Shown here piece after piece: positions 1 through 9,641 of a DNA stretch of 64,000 nt. The stretch lies in assembly GCA_030734395.1 (NCBI GenBank), contig JAUZTG010000029.1, positions 682,001 through 746,000 of the forward strand. The letters are read 5' to 3'. Position 1 is the stretch's first letter, and every line of letters starts with the position of its first letter. The notes under the pieces are model-generated. The model saw only the letters and a program-made list of their open reading frames with translations. It had not been told where the DNA came from and did not search any database. Position numbers and translations under genes: made by a program. This DNA comes from Sarocladium kiliense (Eukaryota > Ascomycota > Sordariomycetes > Hypocreales > Sarocladiaceae).

Positions 1-2999
1 AAGCAATATCTCGAAGGTAGTTCTTCATTGCCTCAGATGGTTCTGACCCAAGTGATTTCTGACTTATTCAATTAGATCTTTGTCGGAGACGAGGTTGGGA
101 CGATCCAAAATTTGAAATTTTTCAGAATGCAGATGGCTTCACAGCTCTCGCTCTCGTCAATCACCGCGAGTATCAGACTGATCTCGCGTACGAATCAGAA
201 GCATTGGCTTTGGAGAATGTCGCCATGCGTGCCTATATGATTTGCAGGAACTTCTCCGTTAATGGAGGCATTATTGCAAGAAATGGTATCGTGCAAGGCG
301 TACCAGTAGGCGACGCAGAAAGTAAGATTGGCAGAGGGCGCAGGTCTAAGGCTCTAGGTCGGCTAAGAACGTCCATTAGTAGTCGGGCGTCAGCTTCTGA
401 TCAAGAAGGGTCAAGTTACCAATTTTCATCATCGGAGGTTACATCAGGGTACGACAAGGTGGATGATCGGGCTTGGACAGTGTCGCTCAGAGATAAAGCT
501 GTCCGCGCGACTGGGCCTTCACAAGCGCAGGAACAAGACCCGGGCACAAAGGTCCCAGACAGTCAGTTTCAAGGGCCGGCTCAGGTGCAGGACCTACTTG
601 AGGCCCTAAGAACACAGAACTACAACAAGACACAGTTGTTGCTGGAGAAGCATTTCGAGGAGGTTGCCGTGGGAGAATACGCCTGGCTTGCAGAATTGCG
701 ACAGCTGGGCTATTCAGCTCTAGAGATGACGGATGAACTGATGGAAAAGTTCATCAACGGGCCTTGGATTTTCGAGCCTTTCAAAGTACCCTTGCTACCG
801 ACGGTGGGCCTTGAATTTCATCTTCCAGGCTGCGTTCACAGCTCAGCGGTCTCGCCAGACGGAAGAGGAACGCACGGCAGAAGATCAACCGAACCTTCGA
901 CAACAGATATAAGAGACAAGGGAATCACACTGTCCACGAAAGAGGCTATTGAATATCTCTGTGGAGTGGGAGGGGTCAGGCCAGGTCCAGAAGGAACGAA
1001 TGAGCTCGATTACGGATCCGTGAGCTTTCAGAGAGACGGTTCCACCGCAACTGTTGCTCTTATCGGCCCAGAAGACAACGGTGTGGTTCAGGAGATCTTA
1101 CATAATGTTGAACAAGCGGCTGGGGCTTTGCAGCAACTTGGTGGATGCTGCGACTCATTCACATACCTTTACGCCCGGGACGACCACGTCGAACTGTATC
1201 GCACTTCATTCTCCGCCGTTCGTCGTCTACGCGATTTGGATGCAAGACAGCAGGAGTTGAGTCAGGATAGCTCCGATGTGGTTGGAGTTATCTGTGAGAT
1301 TATGCCATTCTTCAATCGAGCTTTCCTCTCCGGGATTTGGCTGTCTGATCCTGGCGCCTTCCTGAGGCATTGCATGTATATTTCTGCACAGTTCGTGTCT
1401 TTGGCATTTCTGTTCTATCTACAGGCACACTGTGGGCCATTGAAACCATTTTACCTAGACAAAGGCGTGGAGGAAATACATCTGGTGGGCCATGAGATGG
1501 AAGATGCGACTGCCGAGGCCTACCGAGGGCTCATGATCAGCAGCTCCCTTGTACATCTCACCTGCATGGGAAAGATGACTGGGGGTCCCGTATTCGCATT
1601 CCATCACACAGCTACTCCTTCAACGGCCGCTTGGATTGATGGATGTGATCGACCGCCCCAGAGCAAACTGGACTTGTTTGCTTCCCCTGAAGCCATTCTG
1701 GACACTTGGGGTCCAGGCGTCATGGTGGCCTCAGCTAAAGAACCTTGTTGGCTGCGTTCTATGTCTGTGGGCGACGGAATTATTTACGCTCCGGCTAGAA
1801 CCGATTCTTTGCTGTACACTGTGTCGATAGGCGACGATGTTATATACCGCGTAGGTGACCGCGATCGAGACCCCGTATTGCATTGGAGTAGTGACCCTCT
1901 GGCTGGGCGTGGATCGACCTACTACTTCTCCAGGGCCGCGAAGGCTCGCATAGCTGGTGGTGTTGTGGAGAACCAAGAATGCCATGCTAACCCCACCACT
2001 CTACTACAGAAAGCAGCAGTCATGTTGGAGGACATGGGGACTTTCCCGAGTTACTGGGAACTGGCTGAAAGGCAAGGCGGAATTGGCGTACAGGCAGGTC
2101 AGACCGGTGTGGTGGCGCTCCAGTTCAACCAAACCTGGAAGAAGATGGCGGGTAGGACGAAGAAGGCCAGCATCCTGGGACAGAATACAATCTATATCCC
2201 TGACCTGGACGCTTTCTTTGGTGTCCAGGTGAGTGTCTGTACTGGAGTTGCTCGGCGGGTACGGTTACGGGATCTGCTTGCAGATATTGTCCCGGCATAC
2301 GTGACTGGCCTTGTCACGAAACCACCACTGTGGAAGTCGCTCCTTTCACAAAATATGATCCAGGCTCTTCGTGAATCTTCTATCAGCGACTGGCTTGAAC
2401 GACTCGATTACGCGCACCAACAGGCATTCGAGGCCCTCGTCATTGCGGTGTTGCATTTGCTACGTGATACCGGTGTGGACCGCAAGGGACAAAACTTCAG
2501 CATTGCCTGCATTCAACCTCATCTTCCCTTTAAATGCTTCAAGATACCCTGCAAGAACGAGAGCTACTGGGCCCGGATGCTGGCTGACTCGGAAGAGACA
2601 GCCACTTTCGCCTACGTTACGACGCAATGTCTTGAAACGTGCAATATGAAGTGCAGCGGACTTTCAGTATCATAGACAAACTCGACCTCTCTACTCTCTA
2701 CAGCAGTCTCGTGCTACGAGGAACGCATTGCTGAAATCTCTTCATTGCCAATATCTAATCCGTGGGAATTGAAGCATTTAGAAGCGTACTTGATCGGCCG
2801 ACCTGACACGGCTTTGTTCGTGCAGGTGGATCGACCCGGTCAGCAGACGGATCCAAAATTGCTTGTTACCATCAGCAACATTCCGACAGAATTCCTTTAC
2901 AGGTTCTACAGAAAGGCAAAACCTGGCAAGCCTAGGAGGCTGCGGGAAATGAAGGCGTGGGACATTTTTGCCGAAGGTGTTGTCGTGCTCGTTGGTTAG
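1..2999 (+). CDS. dsRBD-like fungal protein, 5'-partial, frame disturbed near 3' end
   Basis: The gene enters from the left edge. Exon end 1-16, a 59-bp intron 17-75 (gtagtt...attag, with a ctgac branch), then coding from 76. The joined N-terminal text (QYLEDLCRRRGWDDPKFE, then DGFTALALVN and AMRAYMICRNFSV) resembles the double-stranded-RNA-binding-domain-like segment at the start of many fungal proteins of unknown role. The remaining 700 or so residues are not recognised. The main frame stops at 2673-2675. Coding-like text continues one frame over at about 2645-2715 (EVQRTFSIIDKLDLSTLYSS), then returns to the original frame to a stop at 2997-2999 (NPWELKHLEAYLIGRP). Either two small indels or an intron with a poor donor (for example gtcttg at about 2633) accounts for this. 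No ATG in the window can be the true start. Function unknown. Confidence 0.6.
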
Positions 3000-3158
3000 A
3001 GCTATCAGTATTGTAGGCAACCCAAAATCCGACGTGTACAGGGTACCTTCGGGCTGACGTGCGACGAAAGAATGGCTGCCACTCTCAACTTACTGAGTTC
3101 ATTATAAATACAGTGGCCACATGGGCTAGAAGTATCATTGCACCAGCGCGTTCGCTTG
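3000..3158. other. short convergent intergenic spacer
   Basis: This 159-bp spacer separates the 3' end of the dsRBD-like gene on the plus strand from the 3' end of the glutamine-synthetase-like gene on the minus strand. I see no gene or repeat in it. It presumably holds both polyadenylation regions. Confidence 0.5.
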
Positions 3159-4536
3159 CTAGAAATAGGTAACAAAATGCTGCCTCCTCACAATCGCGTC
3201 CATCTTGGCGATCTGTGGCAGCTCGTGCCTCTTCAGGATCAAGAACCATTTGACATAATCTTTGCCCCATGTCTCCTCGGCCCACTCTCTGTCCGTCTCG
3301 AAGGCTTCCAGTGCCTCCTCGAGCGAAGCTGGAAGGACCTGTGTAAGCCCCATTTCTTCGCGGTCCGAGTCAGAATATTTGGCGGTCCATTCTAAGGTCA
3401 GGATTAGTCGTGGGCGATACCACCTCGGGGAAACCCCAAAAGGACTCACTGTCAGCGTTTGCGATCCTCAACGGCTGAGGATCAAGAGCCCCTGCGATGA
3501 GCCCTGCAACAGTAGCATATGTGTTTGCAGTCCCATCATGTACACGAAACTCCCAATGGTTCTCCGAGATTCGTCTCATCGGCATGTCGCGGTTGTTGTC
3601 ACCCCAGCCGACGTAGCCGCCGGTGCACATCTTCATGGCTCCAACCCTCTCGTAAGAATCGTACTGAGGAAGACCGATGGCCATCAGCGCCGGGGTATGG
3701 CTGAGGATTCCACTCAGGACCGTGTCGGGATCCCAAGTCGCTGAATCACTTGTCGCGGAGATGTGGATGTGTTGGCCAATCTTCTGAGCGAAGCCATCTG
3801 GCGCAAAGGGAGTTGGATAGAATGTGACCACAACACCGTGCTTGTGCGCGAGGTTCTTGATCAGCTCCCTGGCGTTAACATAGGCATCCACAGCTTCCAA
3901 TGGAGGCAGAGGCGGAAGGGCGACCTCCCACGAAGAAGGACCGTACTCCTTGATGATCTGCTCAATGTTGATGCCCACGCTGGACAGTGTCACTGCTATT
4001 TCGTTCAAGATGGGCCACAGGATCGACCGGTGAGTATAAGATGACATGCCCACACCAGGTTTGGACGGCCCTGCAGGTTCGAGAGAATCCGTCTTCAAGA
4101 AAGCAAACTCCAGCTCGATACCGACCAGAAAGGAGAGCCCTTGCTCTTTCGCGTTGCCTATGAGCCGCTTCAAGTTCGCCCTCGCATCCATGCCGCGATA
4201 ATCTACTGTGCCGAAACAGACGGAAGCATTCCCAATGCCCGAGCTATCTGGAGCAACTTGTAGGGACGAGACGTCTGGAACCACTCTTCCCCTCTCCACA
4301 AAATGCTCAAAGACTTCAGGCACAATGTCCTCGGTACTCGTCATCGCTATATCAAGAGGTGAATTGTTCAAGTGGCGACCAGAAGCAACGAGACTTCTGA
4401 ACGCAGCGACAGGCAGCAGCCGACTGCGCAGAACTCCCACGATGTCCACCCATTGGACAATGACGACCTGAACCTCATTGTTCTTCTCCAAGAACTCGTT
4501 CACCAGGGCAATCTGGTGAGTTAGATCCAAAATCAT
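3159..4536 (-). CDS. glutamine synthetase-fold enzyme (FluG C-terminal/GS I-like)
   Basis: Two exons, 4536-3450 and 3391-3159, with a 58-bp intron 3392-3449 (gtgagt...cttag, branch gactaatc) give 439 residues, the usual length for this family. Enzymes of this fold join ammonia or an amine to glutamate using ATP. Fungal single-domain members resemble the C-terminal half of FluG or gamma-glutamyl-polyamine synthetases, so the substrate need not be ammonia. Visible family motifs are the metal-site GIELEF, EYGPSSWEVALPPLPPLEA, the GQHIHIS ATP/metal strand, and the NNRDMPMRR...WEFRVHDGTANTY segment that carries substrate and ATP ligands. The intron removes an in-frame C-terminus that would otherwise lack the DREEMGLTQVLPASLEEAL helix. 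A TATA-like tatata-type element lies near 4674-4680, about 140 bp upstream. No lesions seen. It is probably active, with the exact reaction unknown. Confidence 0.85.
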
Positions 4537-5304
4537 TGTTGGAACTTCCAGATCGTGGCTGTAGCTTCTGGGCTTGCGCGAAAACCTGCGCGATCGCTGT
4601 CTGCTTTTGACATGGGATCAAGCAATTGAGGACTGGGGGAAAGTCGCCCGACTGCGCCGCCTGTCGCAGAGTTATATGGGAAGCTATTATCGAATAATAC
4701 CATTCTCGTTGCTGACCCTAGATGATACGACAATGCCGCATTGGTAGGGGCCTTTGCTAGCGCTTATGCTTATACGACATACTATTTACCAATTAGATTG
4801 AGTTCTCTCGTTCTAGAAACGCCTGTCATTCAAATGGGGGAATCTCGCGCCCAGTATGATGAGTAGTGGTAACACTGCGATAGGGCTCTGTTCGGCTCTT
4901 CTTCCAGCTGAAGGCGTAGTCCCATGATGCTGGTGTTGGAGCCGGTGGAACATTGCCGAGGTTCGCAAGGTGCGCGTTGTCTGTCCCTCCTGTTTGACCC
5001 TCTGATCCATTGGTCACGCGCGCAAAGTCCGGTACGAGTTGGATGTTAAAAGGCTAACGTCAAAGCTGGCTTTCCACGGTCGCCAAACGACATGTTCCTA
5101 GCTCAACACTTATGACTTGACTGCCATTACACAAGTTCATCTACATCATTGTTTATCCATCCTTGTAAATCCGCTACTTAAACTTCATCAACCAACCCAC
5201 TATGGCGTCCAAGTTTCTATCCTCCCTGATATTTACTTCATAGCAAGAAACCTCACGCTGTCCAATTTGCTTTAGCCACAGCGCATCAATGAGCTGATCT
5301 ATCG
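4537..5304. other. intergenic region with a possible small relic ORF
   Basis: These 768 bp lie between the start of the GS-like gene and the 3' end of the broken fusion gene. The left part should be the GS-like promoter. A minus-strand open frame of 63 codons at 4826-5017 (starting MTNGSEGQTGG, ending REIPPFE) shows no recognisable domain. It could be a relic or chance. Nothing else supported. Confidence 0.4.
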
Positions 5305-8068
5305 TTAAAGAGAGCCAGCAGGTGCGTAATAGTCACCGTCGTCGCCATTGCCCTCAGTCCGCAGCACCAATAGAGGGATCCCTCTGAGACTCTCATTCTC
5401 CATCAAGAGATGCAATTCTTCCCGCGCTGTCGGGAGCGCGTCCCAATCGTACCGGTTCACGACGAAGATGATGGCATTGACACCCCGGCAATACCTCTCC
5501 CACATCGTGCGGAACCTAGACTGGCATCCCGGATCCTAGACCTTGAGCGTCAAGGGACCTCTTTGGATGCGCTTCATGTTGAAGCCGACGGTCGGGATCG
5601 AATCGATTGTGGATTCACCGCCGGCGAGAGCCCGTAGGAGGCTGGTCTTGCCACTGCCCTGGAGTCCGATCATTGTGACGTCCATTTCCACGGCCCAGAA
5701 GCTCTTGTAGATCCAGTCATACGTTCTCACGATGGTGCGACGGAATCCTTGAGCGTATGTCCGACTTGGCCCTGCTTCATGTGACTGTGAGGTCCTAGCA
5801 AGCGATAGATTGCTTTTCTTCTTCTTCTCATCCTGCTCAGCTGAGGCGGCCTTCTTTTCCGAAAGCCGCTGCTTCTCGCCCTTCTCTGCCTCATCGTCTG
5901 AGGACCCCGACTCTAGGTACTTTTCCTGGTGCTCTTTGGACCAACCTTCTTCTGGGCTATCTATACCCTGTGATGCGTCGGAACCTTGGCGTTGCTTCCC
6001 TTTATCGAATCTCGCGGGAACCTCAATGCCAGCAACTCTGCTGAGGTCGATGAGAAGCGCTAGAACGCGTTCTTTATCTCCAAAGTCTTCACTCTCGGCC
6101 TCGTCCCGTCCCAGAGCCGGGGAAGGCCAAGGCCAATGTGTCGTCCGGTTCTCATGATGATCTGAATGACGAGATCAATGTCTGCGAGATGCTGCTTCTG
6201 GATATGACGCAGTATGGCTGATACTAGTGGTGTTTCTGAAACCCGCGACAGAACGTTATGCTGCAAAGCCTTCCTCGCATATTCGTCAGCAAGAGCCAGA
6301 CTCCCACCTCGGTAGTGTGTTTTGGACAGCTCCGCCAGCTGACCGAAAGGCGAAGCTATCTTGAGATGAATGCGACTTTTGCTGAGGATGTGTTGAAAGA
6401 TATCGGCAAGGGGCTGGATGTATGCGTACTCATCTGTTGCCGCGATGACGTGACCATATACCGTTCCGGAGGGTACGTGGACAGCCCAGGAACCGGAGTC
6501 TCCCTGTTTCAATTCTATCATTCTCATTAGTGCAAGGATGCTCAGTAAGCATGCAGCTACTTACTGGAGTCTGATGTAGGGCCAAGCTTGGCTTTCCAAG
6601 TGCGCAGCCAAGCGCCTGATGGGTGCCGCATATTGGCGGGTTTTCTTAACAAGCGGACCGTGCTGATGCCGCTGCGTCCTGCTATCACTCGTAAGAACGT
6701 TGATTGGGCATCTGAAGCGACCTCGCTTAGGTAGATCTGCTCAGTTGAACTCCGACCATCCTCATGATCTGAATCAATGTCCAGTGTTGTCACATTCGGC
6801 AAGCATGACTGTCGGTCGTGCATCTCCAGAAGAGCCCAATCTGAACCCGTCTTTCTGACATGTCCAACCAATGGACGTGCAACTGGACGCTGCATTGTTC
6901 CAGTTCCATCGTCATCACTTTCGCCCGATGGAGCATCGCCCGGCTGCTCTGCTCGCCTTCCTGTGTCGATGACAAGCGGCGAGTCGACATCATCATCATC
7001 ATAGTCTTCTTCATTGATGTCGAGGGGCGATAAGTAGCTCTGCTCGGACGATGAAGAGGCTGGAGCGCTTTCGTGACTCGTGGTGCAGCGCATAGTATTC
7101 GTCAACGCTTTCGACCATACCGCCAACGGTCACGATTCGGCGATTTCCATCGGTTCCAATCGCGATGAGGCTGCCACAAAGAGTGATCGGGTTTGCATTC
7201 ACAAGACCAAACTCGTCACCCTTGGAGGCTAATGCACCGATCTGCTGCATAACGTAGCATATGTGCAGAGGAGGAAAGTATTCGTTGCGGAACTTTCGCT
7301 TGGACAGCGACGCATGGAGGATCATGACTTCGTTCTCATCTCTGGCTCCGATAAAACGAATGTAGGGCAACGGACTCGCATCGGGGTCGCCAGCAGGTTG
7401 CAGCAGGACTTGGTCGTGCTCGATCCAGCGACCGCGGAAGTAGACCAATGGATCATCGTCGGGGTTGGACAGATCGTTGGATGCAGTCCGCAAGAAGTCA
7501 GTGAACTTCTCGTGTCTCATCTCAGCGTCTTCATCCTCGAACTCCTCCACCTCGGTCACCTTGAGCCCGAACAGGGATGTTGTGCCAATGCCCAAGAGAC
7601 GGGTGAGAAGGTTGCCACGAGCTTGCTGGACTCCCACTGTGGACTTGGTTACCAGCGTTGGGGCTCGGGATATCTCCTGCGGAGAAAGTACCAATACTTC
7701 TGCAGACTGCTGGTCATGTTGCCCGGCGCTTTCCTGGGCACTTGTTGGGCATCCTGCTCAACTCTTTGCCCAGACGTCTGTGCTGCTGTTTCTGGGGGCA
7801 CTATATTTTGATTGCCGTGAGCTTCACCGGGCGAATTTGACACCGGAGGTGCCACCGGTGCTTTCGAGGCAGGCCGTGGTCCCAGTACTTTCAGCCCAGC
7901 AGGCTTTGGAGCGTTGGGTTGCCTAGATCCTACACGCTCTTTTCCTTGTGCTATGGGTGGGGGTTTGCACATGAGCTGCTCCAGCTCGATCGGAGGAGCT
8001 GGAACCCCGTCTTCGATCGCAGGCTCATCTTCCGTCCGTGGGCTTCTGTACTGCTGCGCCAGGGACAT
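5305..8068 (-). pseudogene. broken fusion gene: trypsin-like 'GDSGS' domain plus ARL8-type small GTPase
   Basis: Read right to left: an ATG at 8068; a Pro/Ala-rich leader; a region with VTVGGMVES and YYAL followed by TTSH (His site); an acidic EEDYDDDD stretch; SDWALLEMHD (Asp site); a clean 50-bp intron 6515-6564 (gtaagt, branch cactaatg, atag); and KQGDSGSWAVHVPSGTVYGH (Ser site). This order fits a chymotrypsin-like domain found in fungal multidomain proteins (inference). A charged linker of about 150 codons without stops leads into ARL8 text: FWAVEMDVTMIGLQGSGKTS (P-loop), PTVGFNMK (switch I), MWERYCRGVNAI. Lesions: a frame change between 7649 and 7757 (possibly a weak intron); one extra base near 7085; a 5-bp tandem duplication gtccc at 6103-6112 that shifts frame; a TAG at 5536-5538 replacing the Trp of the WDxGG motif, followed by DPGCQ; and loss of the NKxD guanine-specificity motif and the C-terminus. 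It cannot make a working GTPase as written. Confidence 0.75.
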
Positions 8069-8331
8069 ATCACTAAGAGCACATCGTAGATACAAATGAA
8101 GAAGCAGAAGCACGTGTGAAGGTGCGGGGGTTGCAGCTCAAATGGAGGGGAGGCTGAGCTGAACGGTGAGTGGTGATACGCTCTAGTCCCCGCACAGCTG
8201 ATAACCATAACCTGTTCTCGCAGCAGTTCAATTCTATCACGTGGCAGAACGACACTATCCCTCAGCCTTGGGATTCATAGTATCGTGCTTTCTTCAATGC
8301 TCAATCAGTCTTCTTTGCCAATTTCTGCGGC
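8069..8331. promoter_or_regulatory. short divergent promoter region
   Basis: These 263 bp separate the start of the broken fusion gene (minus) from the start of the hypothetical gene at 8332 (plus). The spacing fits a shared bidirectional promoter. No specific factor site is claimed. Confidence 0.4.
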
Positions 8332-9494
8332 ATGGCGTCCGTGACATTACAACCATCACCAGGACTGTCATTGGATCACAAACGCCAGATCGCCAGGGAG
8401 CTGTGGGGACTGGACCTGACGACGCCCAAAGCTATTTCCAAGTTCAAGGCCTTCTTCGAGCACCATCAACAGCAAGTCGCCGACCATGAGTTTAAGTTTG
8501 GCACGAAGATGCACATTCAAGGTCGACTCGGATTATTGCATTTGGCCCAAAGTCTAAAGCAGAATCCTGACGCTAAGCGCGCCGATTTCATAAGCCTGGT
8601 GAAGACTGAATATACGGCTCCTCGAGATGGTGGAAATGGCTGTGGTCTTCTTGAAGGGCACCCGTCTCCTGTATATGATACCATGGCGGACTCTCAGTCA
8701 AGGACAGTTGAAGCATTTGAAATTGATGTGGCGCTTGCCACGCTTTTCAAGATCATGTTCGCAATCAACTTGAGCATCAGCCCTGGGAGGATCCTTGTCG
8801 GTCAATCAGGCTTAGAATGGAAGGAGAACCAACCTTTCGAGGCTTTGATTCAGGACACGTTCCCAGTGTACGATTCTTCAGACGAACCGCACACTCCAAT
8901 AAGGCCGAGCAAGCTTCGAGCTAGGTATCTCGAGACATACGCTGATATACAAATTGAATGGACACATCATCTGCCGGACCACCTCAAGCTGGACATTGGC
9001 CATCAGTCTAAGATCCTCCGAGTGTTCTACTTGGCGTCGCTCTTGGAGATGACTTACGAGAGTTTGAAAGATGAACCGTGGCATTTGTCCTTGCGTGACA
9101 GCCTCAAGCAGTAGGTGGAAGCATCCAACTAGTCTTACAAACTCTCACATGACTAATCTATATCATACTTTACAGCGGTACATACTCTCCATCTTTCCTC
9201 TACGAGACTCTGCATACAATTATTCTCCTCTTCCCAACTCAGGACCGGCAATGGCTGGACCGGAAGATCAACGCAAAGTCCCCTTGGTATAACTGGAAGC
9301 GCAGGAGGGAGACAGCACATGATCATACTTTTTGTTCTGCGAGCGGCAGAGGCATTTGCGAAGTGTCGTCCTGCATGATCAATTTGAACACACCGTCACA
9401 AGCCCGAATATTGCGATTGACGGTAATTCACAACGGGTCCCGTGGTCGCTGCGCTTTTGGAGGATCATGTCGCACGAAGCAACAACTGCCATAG
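8332..9494 (+). CDS. hypothetical fungal protein, 365 aa
   Basis: Two exons, 8332-9110 and 9176-9494, with a 65-bp intron 9111-9175 (gtaggt, branch gactaatc, tttacag) give 365 residues. The splice restores HGTYSPSFLYETLHTIILLF, which reads as a natural continuation and argues that the intron is real. No signal peptide or membrane span is obvious. I do not recognise a catalytic motif. The segment GRILVGQSGLEWKENQPFEA followed by an aromatic-rich stretch recalls uncharacterised fungal proteins found near NLR and HET genes, but I cannot name a family. It is divergent from the broken protease-like/ARL8 fusion gene, so the two may once have been a pair. The last 40 or so residues are Cys/Arg-rich and less protein-like, so the true 3' end might involve another intron. 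Confidence 0.6.
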
Positions 9495-9641
9495 CTTTTT
9501 ACTGGCAGTGGCTACGTGCACAGCGTAGGAGTTACATCTATGCACGGCCTTCCTCACGCTAATTCAGTTGGTGGGCATATGCGCATGAATAATAGTAGAT
9601 CGACTATTCAGCACTCCAAGAGACTTTTTTCCATGACTCAT

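Noticed and set aside
2745..2999. Separate small gene after the dsRBD-like protein
   Set aside because: Its frame and text continue the upstream gene. There is no promoter-sized spacer and no independent start context.
5305..5505. Small separate gene encoding the MWERYCRGVNAI segment
   Set aside because: It is the second half of the ARL8 GTPase domain downstream of the amber codon, not an independent gene.
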